A stretch of DNA of 64,000 nucleotides, taken from positions 754,146-818,145 of the forward strand of contig CH002890.1 of assembly GCA_000149265.1 (NCBI GenBank). The letters are read 5' to 3'. This document shows positions 22,889-36,227 of the stretch, in pieces. Origin of the DNA: Ciona savignyi (taxonomy: Eukaryota > Chordata > Ascidiacea > Phlebobranchia > Cionidae). Each line of letters starts with the position of its first letter. Within the stretch, counting starts at the first letter, position 1. The translations under genes were made by a program, and so were the position numbers. The notes beneath the pieces are model-generated. The model was not told the origin of the DNA. It saw only the letters and a program-made list of their open reading frames with translations, and did not search any database.

Positions 22889-23015
22889 ATCGTAGTACGG
22901 TTGTGTGACCGAATCGTTTACACGACCTATTCTAATAACTATTCTAATAACAATTCTATACAAAAACGATCTTGCCGACGAGACAATCATGAGTTCGAAT
23001 CTTAATCCAACTAAC
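22889..23015 (+). repeat. Second tRNA-like SINE family, Ser/Leu-tRNA-type head
   Basis: GTGTGACCGAATCGTTTACACG then CAAAAACGATCTTGCCGACGAG and GAGTTCGAATC. It is a degenerate relative of the copies at 34648 and 36228, whose heads read GTGGCCGAATGGTTA and GGGTTCGAA. Confidence 0.6.
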
Positions 23016-23234
23016 GTTTACCGACACACAAATTATGGTAACCGATACACATTTGTGTTATAAGGTGAAACCATATACAGACAGCTTAAAACACGGACCT
23101 TGCACATGGTCCATGCCTGTACCAAAAAGGTTTTCATATATCAAATATGACACTATAGAAATATTTTATTATAAAGAGTAAGTCGATTTTGTTTTTTGCA
23201 CTTTTGTTTTTCTATTGTAGTATTATCCTAGGAT

Positions 23235-23430
23235 AGGATACTCCACACATGTAATAGTAATATTACCTTATGCCCAGACTCGGGTTTTCGGAGCTGTTGC
23301 AGTGTCTTAAATACGAAGGGGCCGTACGAGCAAGGTAGATGCAGGCACTCTCAAATGCATAGGCCTACAGCCGAATTGCTTGGTGGGTTACTGCATGGTC
23401 TATTAGTAGCCTAGGGGTTGCAGGTTGTAA
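23235..23430 (-). repeat. Degenerate SINE traces
   Basis: GGATAGGATACTCC..., CGGAGCTGTTGCAGTGTCTT, then a plus-oriented tRNA-like piece GGCTTGGTGGGTTACTGC-like at about 23371-23430. Mixed and decayed. Confidence 0.45.
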
Positions 23431-25359
23431 ATTGAATGAGTCGGTGTCAATGCGTTTTAGTATTTTCTTAAACTAATGCATTAATGCGTTCTACTAAATT
23501 TAAAGGAATGTACAGCATAATTTAATAGCTTAGGTACTTCGACGGTGGTTGCGATGTAATCTGTCGGTTACCCAAGTAAAAAAATCTCTTTTTCGTATTC
23601 GTGAAGTAAATTGACGACTACCCGTGTGACAACGCCCTATTCGTTTATCCATTAACGAAAATAAAATAGTAATATAATCCTATCTTCAACTGTGTACCCT
23701 AAAATCTCCACAAACTCAATCCTACTAAAAGTTTTGATGTCTCGTGTTTATATTAACCCAAATTTAAAATCCTATTGAGTTTAAACGTAACGGTTATTAG
23801 AAAATGTGTACGCAGAGATATATGGTTGGGGTAAATCGACCGAGGAAATATATATTTTTATCTTTTCCCAAAGTGCAACATCATAAATCAGTAATTCATT
23901 TACTTTAACGCAACAAGGGAAATGCCCCATCACGAATATCTCACTATTATAATAACAAAGTTGATTGTAACACACCAATTTCACATGTATGAAATAGCAA
24001 GATTACTTCTTTTAAAGAACATGGATATTAAATTTATATTGTCAACTCGCATACTATAGTTTCCGCTTTCAGAAAAAACGTTACACACTTTGTATAAAAT
24101 ATTTTAAGACTGATAAGATAACCAGAGAACCCGTTCGTATCTGCATGCAGTTACATGTCGCGTACAGTCAAATAGATTAAACTCTCTCTTGGTTGGCACG
24201 ATCGAGTTATCATTGCTTTTTATCCGACTGCTTAATTCGTTGGAAAGTCAGTTGGAGTTTTTTTAGTCAAAAGGTTCAACAAAGCGCTTAAAAAACACCG
24301 GCTGAACCGAATGGATTAATGGTTATTTAAAGTGAAGGAACGTCTCAATCATATAAAACACAATACAATATCTCAATTATAACCGATGTACTGCAAACTT
24401 CGGTAATCTGATGGCGGGCAAGAGATCTGGTATATATATTCAGACAGTATGTTTACGAAGGATTTCAGGACATTAAGTTGTGTCAAAACTGATTGTAGGC
24501 TGGGTTGTGTGATACTATGACTTATGTGAGATTTCGTCCAAAGTCAAATATCTCTTACACAAAATATAACTTATAAAAACTCGACAGGCCGCTAACATCT
24601 CTTAGACATGTTTCACTTCTCCATGAAATGGGTTATAAATTGAAAAATTTATTCCGATAGGGATCAGAATTTACACATTAAGATGATGTTTGTTTCCCCG
24701 TTACGAAAATTCCTCCGTCATCCAAATATGATCTGAATCCGTTTTTTTGTACTTAAATAGAGGCAGAGTTAATTTGACACACTAATTCACTGTACTATGC
24801 CACGCCTTAATTAAAACTGACAATGCGGAATGGCATTTTTTTACGCTTTTAATGAGAAGCAATCCTGTAATTAAGTTAACGGTTTTTAATCCAAATGGTG
24901 GCGGTAACAAGGGTTGTATATATTCCTTATTCCGTTTGTTTGCGTGGCCAAACGAGAAAATTGGTGGTTATTTTGATTGGTTCTATTAAAACGGAGATAA
25001 CCTCTCAATCATATATAACACCCTGGATAGCCCCGGTAACCCGACGCCTATAATGATTGGTGCAAAATATGACGATTTCCCAAAACTTGCCCGCGTTATA
25101 AAATATGATTATCCCATCGTATCTACCTGCAGACAAACGACATTTAAGCCCATCATACTTTAAATTAACCCATAAGTTTCATGTTAAAAACACAGTGTGT
25201 GGTATACAGTATAATATTTAAATTCAGGTGGTGATAAAACAAGCGTAAGCTGACACACTCTAGTTGCAAGATTTATTGGAGAAATGGGATAATACTTTTG
25301 CAACGATTACATTTCAAGTCTGTAATGTAAACTAAAATTAAGGGAAACAAAAACATTTA

Positions 25360-25440
25360 TTCCTATAAATGGAAAAAGCAAACGCGTCCACTGTTGGCTT
25401 ACCGGAGCTATTGCAGTGTCTTGTGTAATAATACAAGGTC
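25360..25440 (-). repeat. SINE tail fragment
   Basis: TATTCCTATAAATGGAAAAAGC followed by CTTACCGGAGCTATTGCAGT matches the tail side of the SINE family. Confidence 0.55.
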
Positions 25441-25499
25441 CCTTTATTTTTTGTTCAACTATTAATCAGCAGGCAACATTTAACCCTACAGACATAAAT

Positions 25500-28400
25500 T
25501 GCTCTTTAAACTGTTATGTTAAAAACACTTTCTAGAATGTTACCGACTATATAAACGGGTAAGATTGTGATTGGCCGAATTGGTGTCGCAAGGTTGTTTT
25601 GATCAGAACGATAGAAGTAATGTGAGCTTGGACCCGTGGTGTTGCTTATTAACAAACAAGGCAAAACACTTATATTTGCTGCTAGATCAGATGGCCGGTG
25701 GGTCATGCAATCTCTTTGCTCAATAAACAACGTAAAGCGTTTTGCGAGAGGCTTGTTCGCCGAAGGTGCGTGCATGAGCAAATAAAAGAAGAATTTTAAC
25801 GAGATGCATACGAAGATCCGATATGTTATAGACGCGTTTGATGACTCGTACCACTGGATACCAAGTTGCAATGCATTGTGTCAACTTTACACTCGTGGCC
25901 ATAAAGTTTTTCTGCGGCTGACTCTTCGACTGTTGTGTTTGTATAGTTCGAACGGTGGAGTCTCTCCGATTGCACGAAGCCTTGGTGTGAATACAAGGCT
26001 CAATCAATGTGTACACTGGCATCAGTGGAGAATACCTGCCCAGACTAGCTCCGCCTAGTAATGCAAGCATGCGTAGCTTAAGTTGCAGTTAACGTCACTC
26101 CGTGACTGGTAGGACCGGGTACGGCTTTCTTCGGGCTAAGAATAAACAACTGGAGATTATTAACTTTCCGCCAAACATAATTGTTTAAGTTTAAAAACCC
26201 CTTTTTAAATGGCTCACCTTAAAGCTGTAAGAATGCAAGCCTACAATCATCCTTGTAGCCAACTCTCGGATATTGCGAACAACATATAACAGTTTCCGTT
26301 CGAGGTTGACAAGATGTCATGAAAGTTTAATCGAAGTCGTTTGCAAGTCCCGCGCGCCAATTGTTTTCTTAGCTGCGTCGTGTGTAGGAGAACATATCTT
26401 CTTCCTATTATGTCATAACCACATGTATCTCTTGTCCTCCTAACCAAACACAAGGTGCGTTGATTGGTTGTCCGACTTGTACGTTGTAAGTCCCGTTCTC
26501 TAATACAGGTTAACCAAGCGTAGGGGGTGTTGCATAACTTGTATTGATTGAGCTACGAAAATAAAAGTCTAGGGAAAATTCCACTGTTTATAGTTATGCA
26601 CCGAGAGTGGGTGTTGCAAAGTGCGTTAAGCAGGTTATTAAGCCGTGTTCGTTTCGACCTGTTATTCGGGCAAATGCGGAGGTGTCAGTAAGTGACGAGG
26701 CCTATATTCTTATGTTCTGCCTGCTTTCGGGAAATGCTCGCAGAGTCCGCGGGTGGAAAGATTTGCAACGCCTGTATTTACGTCATAGAGAATCTTCTAT
26801 CTAGCACAACAAGACGACACAGTTGCTTTTATTGTGAAAGTTAGAGCGATTTTCGCGGCTACGAATATGTAACATTGGTTATATTGCGCGGTATTCTTAG
26901 TAGCACTCAACCAAGGTCAAGGCGGAAAAGAGGAATGATTGTCTAGATTAAGATCAACTGAAGTGTTCTGGAGTGGTGAGGGCGTTTTTAGAAGATTGCT
27001 AGTTTTAATCACGATTGAGCATGTCGATGACTCTTAAAAGCTTTGTTCTTGATTTCTTGACGTTATCATTGGTTTTGGACATGTTTGTATCGTCGTGCAT
27101 GGCCCGGTTCGGTCAACGGTTTCAATAAACGATCTTTGACATAGAGGTCTAATGGTACAATAGAAGTTCATGAGAACCGGAATACAGCGGCGAATAAGAT
27201 AAGCGATGAACGTATATATATATTGCATGTGAAGCGCGAAATATGCGTAAGACCGGATGCGATTATAGAACGAAGAATCCTGTATGATCACTGGCCTTTG
27301 TGTTGGCATATAGACTTCGCTAGACCTTTGATTCAGCTGTGCCTACTAACCACTAAACGCTTGCCAGTTCAGTTAAATGGCCGTTTCCTCCGTGTTGCAG
27401 CAGCTATTTAGTTGATTTCAAAGTATTAAAGGCGTAATAATAACCAGGCCAATTTGTTAGGTTGGAGTGCGTACAAACCTCCTCCAAAGAACTCAGATCA
27501 AGGAAAACTATCGCTCGTCTTAACGGGTATATGCAAATCAGCTTATGGTTCCAATCAGTATTCCTATCGACATGTATAACTACGTTTGGAATGAAACAGT
27601 CGGCTTATAGAGTATGAACATTGCCTGGCTTAGGCTGCAATTAGCCGTTATAATTATGAAAGTTGGACAAGTGTATACAAAAGCAGACTTGCACAAACCG
27701 CGCAAGCGACTCAAAATGGCGTAAGTTCGTTGTAAGAGAGGCACCCAGTTTAATGTTAGCAAGAATTTCTACGACAGCTCACTTGTATTGTATGGTGTTT
27801 TATTTGTGTTTACAACGAAATACAAGCACTGGCCGCCTTACAGACTGATTTCGCGGAACTCTTCGCGTCGATTGCCCGGTTGGATTTGAGCTCGTAATTG
27901 TTCAAAATGAGACAGAAGTGATCACGCGTTGGTTCTAAAGTCAGCAACCCTTACAATCTGTCGATTGGTTGTTTCCTCTAAACGACGCTTGCTCCAAGAA
28001 CATGTCTTCTTGGTTATGGATTTATATCGCGACGTTAAAGAGAGTGTCGGTAGTATTCGTGGTAAAGTCTGCTTTACGTTTTGATATATCTCCGTGTTAG
28101 AACAACATCACCAGCACTTACATGGTGACAATATGTGAAAGTTTAAAACTCGGTTTAAATATATGTGTGAAGAATTAAATATGATGCTGCTTGTGTATGA
28201 TGCTTGTGTTGCTGGGTGTCTTGTGTTCTAAGGCGAGGGAGAAACGAGAGAGGTGACATGAGAGATTAATAGAAAAAGGCTTCTTTGCCGGATGAAGCTC
28301 CCTAATAAGTCAATTCGCTGATCAGGTCACTTGCTAAATCATTCGCCAGATTAACGCCAGAGTTGGAAAGGTGAGCTTAGCAGCGAAGTACCATTTCTAA

Positions 28401-28537
28401 AAACTTGCAGGTATAATTTTGCTAAATTAATCAATTATTTCCAAGCTTTCTTTTAATGCTCGGGTGGTTGTTTCTTTGTAGGGTGTACTGACAGCGTCCT
28501 AATTCTTAGCCAAGAGTTAGGTAAACTGAACTTGATA
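25500..28537. promoter_or_regulatory. Gene-free upstream region of Prox (candidate cis-regulatory DNA)
   Basis: About 3 kb without recognisable coding exons or repeats, more GC-rich and less repetitive than its left neighbour. Acceptor-like sites near 28410 (AAAACTTGCAG) and 28481 (TTTCTTTGTAG) suggest that a 5' UTR intron ends here. Its position beside a developmental transcription factor makes it a reasonable place for promoter and enhancers, but I identify no specific site. Confidence 0.3.
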
Positions 28538-31500
28538 ATGTTAACATCGACAAGACGACACAAATCGGTGGAGAGCACTTCACCTTATACCGACCCACTG
28601 CGCTCCGGGTACGACCAAGAACTGAGGAACAACGACCTCGGCTCGCCAGCTTCTGCAAAAGCTTTCTCTCCATTTGAACCTGATTCCACCGACGACATAT
28701 CCATGAACGAAGATCTGGCATCCCCATCACGTCGGCGGAGCGAAACCGCGGATTTCCAATACGATGAATTAAGCGAGAACAAAAGTTCGGACGAATTTGA
28801 TGCGAAGTTGGAGCAAGCTGCATCGGAAGCGAGTCCTTCCACCGACATCGACAACATGATGCAATCCACAACTCCTTCCGACGAGCAGCGTGGTCACTCC
28901 ACCAACTCCGACATCGGTGACGTCACAAGGATGAAAGCAAAGCGAGATCGAGTGGAGAATATCGTCACGAACATGAAAGTGAAGCCGGAACGAATTTCGT
29001 CTCCTGTGCCAAGCTCAACCAGCGACGAGGGCTCAGTGGCACCCGCGTGCTTACAATACGCACCCAGCAGGAAACGGCGCTTGAGCGAACAAATTCGAAA
29101 TTTGCAAGAACAAATCAGCCACTTGCAGAACGAGTACCATAGTGGATCGGTAGGTTGGGACTTTAACCTCAATGTTTGTTTAATTGGATTTCATCACTTG
29201 CAGGTATCGCCAGTAGGTTTCGATATAATGAAGGAAGTTGATTCTAGAGAGAATAGGAGCGGTGGCATGAAGAAGAATATTGAGGAAATAGTCGAAGGCA
29301 AGTTGTCGTCATTATTGATTTGTTGAGAAATTAATTTTTCGATACATTGCAGGCGCCTCTTCACCCAGCCATTTTATCAGCCAAGCCATGAAGCTCGTTG
29401 CTGCAGCTTCGGGCGCAGAGCGTTCCCCGCACGCTGAGCGCCCCGAGATGACCTGGGATCACCAGCCGAAGCGGCCATGTTTAGATGATGACGTCTGCGC
29501 AGACGAAACGACCGGCCAACCCCTATACCCTGGTATGTCGAAGCGAGCCGTGCCCGAACTTCAATACGGAAATGACGTCGAATCACCTTACGATATCCTC
29601 GTCGGGACACTCAAGAAGGAATTGTCGGTTGCGTTCGAGAAAGTTGCGGAACGATCTGCAAAGCGTGTGTTGGAGGAACTGAGGATCAAAATGCCGATTC
29701 CCAAGCGCTTTGGTGGAGGTCGGAAGGGCAACGATCACCACAGCGACAATGTTTTTTACCCGAATGAGCGGAAAGATGATGCAACACAGGAACCGCGCGA
29801 GCACGCAGAACAACCATACATACGTCACAATGTCTCCAGTTTCGTCGTGGAAGGTAAGACAACCATTTTGATTTTAACTTTCCTTCCTTGTTATCCGAAT
29901 ACAATTGTAACAGTATTGAAATTTGTTTTTTCGTGCTCTTGAGTAAATTTAAAATGAACCGTCGTAGGTGCCGAGGAGCGTATGCGCACCACCAGTCAAT
30001 CGCAGATGTGTTTTGGAAACGTCGAGGTTAGGAAAGAGTTTTCCGCGGGGAATGACGAGCCCATTAGCCCGCAGGACAATTCGTTTTACCCCAATCTCTC
30101 ATCGACCTGCGTTCGACACCAGCGCGAGACGAAGACGGACAACTACCAGCAGCGCCGCGAAAATATCTCCCATCCAAAGTAAGTTGCCCTTTATACCCGT
30201 CAATATTATTCCGTTATTATTCTATGTTATGCAGGAACCCCCCTCCCCCCGCTGACTCCCCACAACTCCGTCCCCTATCCTTGGTAACCAGGAAAGTAGC
30301 ACCGGATCGAAACCCAAGTCCACCCTCCTTGGAACTCAAACCTAGTGACACCGAAGCCAGTGAATATGGCTCAATCTCCCAACTTAACTCCCGGCACCCT
30401 GCGTCCGCGGTCAACCTGCACCAGAAATCATCAAACACTTCTCCTCTGTTGCAAAGCTCGTTGAGTTATACTCATGGCTTCAGTGGCTCTCCAAAACACA
30501 CGGAGCCGAAACACCACTACACCTCGCGCGAGGCCTCACTCTCCAAGGACTCTTCTTTCTTCGTCCCTGGAACTTGGCCTGCCTCGTCGGAGTCGAGCGC
30601 ATTCAGCCAGGCATCGACTCGGGCAGCGTCGCCGATGTCGGATCGATACAGCCGGTTCATGAAATGTGAAGATGTGCGCAACAAGATCAGAACCGCCACT
30701 CAGCACAACACCCCTCTCTCATCTATGATGGGCAACCAAATGTTCCGGAAAACGATCTACCCCCCGATTTCATCCACCTCCTCCATCTACCCCTTCCCAT
30801 CCCCGCAACTCCCATTCCCAATCCACCCGATGTTTCAACCCGGGCAGTTAGCGAGGGCACTGGCATCCGATTATGGCCGAATAAGAGAAAACTTCGATTC
30901 AGCGAGTGGACTTCGCTTCATATCGACACGCACACCCACAAGAGACACTATGAAACAGAGAGGTAAGTTATTTACTCATCCCACATCACTTAGTTTCAAT
31001 CACATCTTCCATCGCAGGATCGCTATTAGGCGGCCATATGGATTCAAAATGTGTTTCACCTGATTTCGGTGGGAATTGCCCAGACAACGTTGGCTATCCA
31101 TCATCGATATCCTTTTCTTATAAGCATTTTTGTTAATTAATTATCTTAACTTATAGCAACTTTCGCGTTCTAGCGTTCCATGCGGTTTATTGATCACCGC
31201 TGCAGTAAGTCATCATGCTCTTTAATTAATTACTTTCCGCATTCAATCGTCGCCCGAGGTCGCTTAAAGAAATTGATTGCAATGCTCAATATCTGGTGAT
31301 GTCACGGCTCGGAAGTAATCGTCATCAACTTCCTAATGTAGTCATCGCTAATTACGTCATCAAACCCAAGTATCTGCGCTCTGGATTTTCGATGACATCA
31401 CACACCTATTGCGTCATAATCACCCACCGGACAGTGCGGGTGCTAATGGCGGATTAGTATAAATTTAGATGATTCTTTGTGTAGTTTCGTTTGGCGACAG

Positions 31501-34500
31501 ATTGCACGGTTAACGTTTGCTCAATTAGTCATTTGATACGGTGGTAAGTTAAACCGTCGACAATATGTCATTTTCATGTGTTGCTTGATCGCGCGATGCG
31601 CCCATCGTAATGCGATTCACGGTTTCATTGGGCAAACTTCTCGCCGATGATTCCAACGAGCATTGTCCCCTTCCATCCCGCTAATCGCTGATAATAGCTG
31701 GAAGTGCTTAATTAGGAACCACAAAGGAAATGATCCCTTTCACTCGGCCGCTTCATACTTAGAAGTTTGTCGGCAAACAACTCTTTTTATTTTTCAGCGG
31801 CTCGGTTCCGCGCACATTAATATTGATATCGTTGGCGGTTTACGTCGCATCAAAGCTCGTTTATTCCGCGAAGAGTCGGTGCTGGACCTGATTTATACCG
31901 CGAAAATCGACATTGGGTTGAAAGGGTCGGCTACGTTGTATCTGCGTGGCCTCTAGCAGCCGAGCCACCAATGTGCACTCTTTATGACACTTGGGTTAAC
32001 GATAATAAACATTGACTGAGTTTAACTTTTAAAACCCCTTCACGTGCATCGTATTATTACATCAACAAACATAGTTCGTTTCGACCGTGTATCGTATTAG
32101 TTCACTTCACGTGCATCGTATTATTGAATCTTGCCGCTACCGCTTATGCAGTAATAACATGTTGTGTTCCTTAACCTTAGCGTCACATTCAGGAAGGTCT
32201 TACACCGCAGCACCTCAAGAAAGCCAAGCTCATGTTCTTCTACACGCGATACCCGAGCGCCAATATGCTCAAAGCTTACTTCTCGGACGTGAAGGTGAAT
32301 TACATTCCACTAACTAAGAGAAGGCGAAAACTTTGGTCATAATTTCTTAATTTCCACAGTTTTCCCGCGCCACTACGTCACAACTGATCAAATGGTTCAG
32401 TAACTTCCGGGAGTTCTACTACATTCAGATGGAAAAATTCGCCCGGCAAGCTCTCACGGAGGGGGTGACTGATGTTGGGCAGATAGTTGTAACTCGAGAG
32501 AGTGAAATAATGCGAGTGCTTAATCTGCATTACAACAAGAGTAACGATTTTCGGGTAAGTTTATTTTTATTTATTATTTCTTACTTCTTCGTAAAAGTAA
32601 CTGCGTAAAAGTAATGAAAAGTAACGAAATCGCGTTGATAAAAGTTCGTGAAACATTTAGGATCTAAATAAGAAATATGAGCTGCTATGCGTGTTTATCC
32701 AATCTTAATACAGAGATGGGCCCTTCAAGTGATAGTCGAGTGGTAGTCAGAAGCCCCGTATCCGCCTTGTTCTAATCTATATACTTGAACCAGCTGGCTC
32801 CTCCCCTTGTTACAAACTATCCACTTGTATCGAGCGGGACTGATCTCCAGTCAACAGGTGGAAGGGAGGCGACTTGTTTACTGCCGCCCTTCAAACCGGC
32901 CCACTCCACACACGGAAAGACGCGGCGTTGTAGCTAATGTTGAGACCGCATAGCAGTTTGTACCAGAAGCGATGGATCGATGTTAGGTGCTTCAACGTCC
33001 CCTCTACAACCCTTCAACCCATCTTTCATATTTCGGCTTCAGTTTCCTTTAAGTTATTTCGTATCCGCTTTAACTAAGGAGAGCATGCTTATAGGTTACC
33101 GAACATGTTCCCCCAACATTTACACAGATTGGCGATAATTACAACGCAACGACCTACGTGAACAATGACTTTAACAAGTTATTAAAAAACAGTAGTACGA
33201 AATATTAAATAAACGAACTTTAAATAAACGCGAACAAATAGGACAAATATTACGTCATTGCGATCCGTTAAATAGAAGGTGTTAAACGAATCGTGTTTTT
33301 TCTAAGTGAACTTTATATGGCACTGAAAATCTTATTGTCGTTGTAACGAAGGTCGGGGTAACCGTAAACTCAAACCGTCACAGGAATAATCATTACAACT
33401 AGATTATTTGATACCTTCCGTTCGACTACATACTATTCTTGGTGACTTATTTGTGACAACACACACTAAAAAAGGTGTTTCTGTTTAATGGAAGAATTCG
33501 AATGTCAGGCTGCTTTCGTGGCCCCGCGGTGTGGGATTGTTGTTAGCGTTTATCGCTTCTCCTCTGATCAATTAATTTGGCTTCCCATCTTTATTAGACT
33601 TCCTGTAGTTTCCAAATCTCCGCTATACGCTTGTTCGGCTGAGAAGAAGCAATCGACTGAAATTAAACACCGGTTCGCGCTCCATGCGAGGATACGGTGG
33701 CTCGTTAGTCGCTAAGCAGTCGACTGGTAGGAAGGAAGCAACCTTGTACAGCAACGAAGAGCTATTAGCAGAAAGCGACACGCAAGTGTGTATCTCTGCT
33801 GGTGTATTGAGGTGTCCTCCATCGCCGCACTTGGTTGCAACACAAAATGTTAAATATCCTCGGTTATTATATTTTACTGTCAAACGGCGAATCAAGAGAC
33901 TGACGTTGGAACGGTTGAGTAATGTCATAGCATGTCAATATTCACGAGATACCCGACTATTAACGCAAAAGTATTGATCTCGATTCGTCTGCCTTAAAAT
34001 CTTCGGTGTTGAAATTCTGCTGAAGTCACCACAGACATAACTTTGGCATGGGCTGTGGCAAGACTGGGTTGCCGGGATGAATTACGGCGGAGACGTGGCG
34101 GCCTTCAGGGTCGCCTGTTACCACCAGACGACCTATTAGAGAGTGCGGGCATGGCATCTTGGCAGTGGGCCGACTTGCTGACACTTACGTAGCGACATTA
34201 TCGACAAGCAAGGGCTTAATACGAACGCGGCCATGACACTTCCACCTTAGTTCCTTGGAGATAAGTTGCATACACCCGGGGTTTTAACCTCACGTTTAAC
34301 ATTTTCCCCCGTTTTTAGAAACCAAACAAATCACGCCACGTCGTCCGTTAAACGTTAATTTTGTCCGTTATCAAAATTAGTTGTTATTTTGCATTAATGT
34401 ATGTTACAGAATTAATGGTGTGCTGTAATATAAGAAAGGTGGATCAAGGGTTTATCTTTTATCTTTGACTAATATTTTTAAGACATGAAAACCAACCTTG

Positions 34501-35286
34501 TATCTCTGATTTAGACTAATTGCCCATTGATAATTTTGTTTAACAATTTCTTGGTGAATATCTTTATTGCACCAAGGTACTTAAGACATACACTGATACA
34601 GGAAATGCACACGTTGCTTCACTCGCATAAATATTAAACATTAGCGACGTGTGGCCGAATGGTTAGTGCAGCAGTCGGCAACCTTCGGCTCTTTCATTCT
34701 TCTCATACGGCTGTTGCGAGCGCTTAAACAGTTTAATACCCACGCATAAGTAAAATAAACTAAAGAACACTCGCGTCTTTATCTCACACAGTGCTGTTTT
34801 CCTTTTATTGCAAAAATATTATCAATTTGCAGCCCCCAGTGATTTATGTTTTGTGGAATATTGGTTAAATGGCTATTTAATTGCAAAAGATTGCCGACCC
34901 GTGGGCTAGTGCGGCCGATTAACGATTTCTGACAATACTATTAAAACTTTAATATAAAAACGGTCTTACTGGCGAGCGCATTTTGCGGGTTCGAAATTGT
35001 GCTCGATAAAACAATAATCACCCACAACAAAGTAGGTCCCACTACTTGGCGCCATAGAAGTATCAAAATGTCCAACTAATAGAGTTTTTTTTAGGTCCCC
35101 GATCAGTTTATTGACGTCACACAGACGAGCCTCCAAGAATTCCACCAATCAATCAAGAGCGGCAAGGATCGCGACCCCGCGTGGAAGAAAGTGATCTACA
35201 AAGTAATTTGTAAACTGGACCATGAAGTGCCGGATATATTCAAGACACCCAATGTTTTAGATCGCCTCTGTGACGCCCACTTGTGA
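28538..35286 (+). CDS. Prospero-related homeobox transcription factor (Prox)
   Basis: DNA-binding transcription factor of the Prospero/Prox family, acting in the nucleus in cell-fate decisions. Exons: 28538-29149, 29204-29297, 29353-29853, 29968-30178, 30235-30962, 31018 to about 31088 (end uncertain), 31157-31204 (tentative), 32193-32294, 32360-32554, 35095-35286. Phases agree except where marked; total about 917 residues. Exon 1 has the Prox block [14 protein letters not shown] and a basic stretch SRKRRL; exon 3 has the amphipathic segment [18 protein letters not shown]. The C-terminal homeo-prospero domain is complete and highly conserved: [20 protein letters not shown], then [20 protein letters not shown], and finally [20 protein letters not shown]. 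It is split over the last three exons, the last 2.5 kb away. The intron after 29297 has a GC donor. AATAAA follows at 35639. An upstream non-coding exon is likely. The region 31018-32192 is the weak part of the model. Confidence 0.92.
32555..34640. other. Prox last intron, unique-looking part
   Basis: No coding exon recognised. Two GC-richer patches (32740-32960 and 34020-34290) stand out against the AT-rich background, but show no motif I know. Frames at 33488-33977 are not supported. Confidence 0.4.
34648..35005 (+). repeat. tRNA-like SINE split by a hAT insertion
   Basis: The head GTGTGGCCGAATGGTTAGTG ends at 34668. The element continues at 34904 with GGCTAGTGCGGCCGATTAACG (beginning with the duplicated target), then AAAAACGGTCTTACTGGCGAG and GCGGGTTCGAAAT. 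Joined without the insert it reads as one copy of the family seen at 36228. Confidence 0.75.
34669..34903. mobile_element. 235-bp hAT-like MITE inside a SINE
   Basis: The ends are inverted: CAGCAGTCGGCAACCTTCGG on the left, and CACGGGTCGGCAATC as reverse complement of the right. Flanks GGTTAGTG and GGCTAGTG are an 8-bp duplication with one mismatch. CAG-type ends and 8-bp duplication fit hAT. It lies in the last Prox intron and has no coding capacity. Confidence 0.82.
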
Positions 35287-35638
35287 CCACATTTTATCAA
35301 CACGCCTCATTTCTATTACTATCCTTGTATTTGGTTACGACAACGAACTTGTATATACTTGTGTACATATTCCTTACAGCAAAATTGTGCTTTTAAAGGC
35401 CCATTACTTGTCGATATGCGGCTGTGTTCGTTTCATTATTTTCAATATTTTGCTCCAATGCTATTTTGTGTGTATCCTGAGAATTGGATCGCTGTATTTT
35501 AACTTCAATCAAAACTGAACTTATGCGTGAAAGCACAGCGACTAAATTTATAATTTACCTCATATTTGGCTGTGTTAGAAGATGATTATTAAATTTTGAA
35601 ATGTTTGTTTAATACAAGATTAACTTCTGATACAGCCA

Positions 35639-35644
35639 AATAAA
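35639..35644 (+). terminator. Polyadenylation signal after Prox
   Basis: AATAAA about 350 nt after the Prox stop codon; the first clear hexamer downstream. Confidence 0.55.
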
Positions 35645-35919
35645 TTGTGGATTTTCAAATTGGTGACGTGCTTTCGCGAAAAGTTCCTATATATAGTCCA
35701 AGAAAATATAGCTTCCCGAGCTCGCAATCGCTTTATCCATATGCAAGCGAATCATACTTAGTGAATTTTTGGTGACTGCCCACTCGTGATGATGTGCAAT
35801 ACATTGGGTTCAACCAGGTGGTTATTACTTGTTGCATGATTGGTGTACTTCTTCTAAGAAATACAGTTTCTTTAGGGTAGGACATTAATGTTTTATCACA
35901 TGTGAATGAGAAAATAGTA

Positions 35920-36066
35920 GGATAGGATATGAATGTATTCCCCTGAATGGGCAAACTAAGGGGGTAAACACACGGGCAATCGTCAGATCACCTCGCGCCC
36001 ATCTTCAAGTTACCGGAGCTATTGCAGTGTGCTGTGTATGATTCACACGTTCCTTCAATTTGGTAG
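35920..36066 (-). repeat. SINE tail portion
   Basis: GGATAGGATATGAATGTATT, then ACACGGGCAATCGTCAGATC and CGGAGCTATTGCAGTG. It is the 3' half of the SINE family in minus orientation, broken after TCAATTTGGTA. Confidence 0.8.
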
Positions 36067-36227
36067 TGTCACATTTGTCAGATGGTAACCTTTAGATTAT
36101 CTCGCGTGCACCATCGTTAGAATACTTTTTCCCAGAAGCTGGTTTTCGATTCCACAGCCCTTTGACTGCCTGCAGACGGCATTCTCACCTATTGAATAAA
36201 TCTGCAAGTCAAAAGATTAAGCATTTG

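Larger units (their letters stand above)
21519..25500. other. Intergenic stretch, repeats only
   Basis: Besides the SINE at 22545-22858, the tRNA-like piece at 22889-23015, a SINE trace at 23235-23430 and a fragment at 25360-25440, the sequence is AT-rich with no gene I can support. Part of it could be the undetermined 5' end of the USP-like gene. Confidence 0.5.

Noticed and set aside
28506-30699. Several antisense frames over the Prox exons
   Set aside because: They are shadows of the plus-strand coding exons, which have conserved Prox motifs and fitting splice phases.
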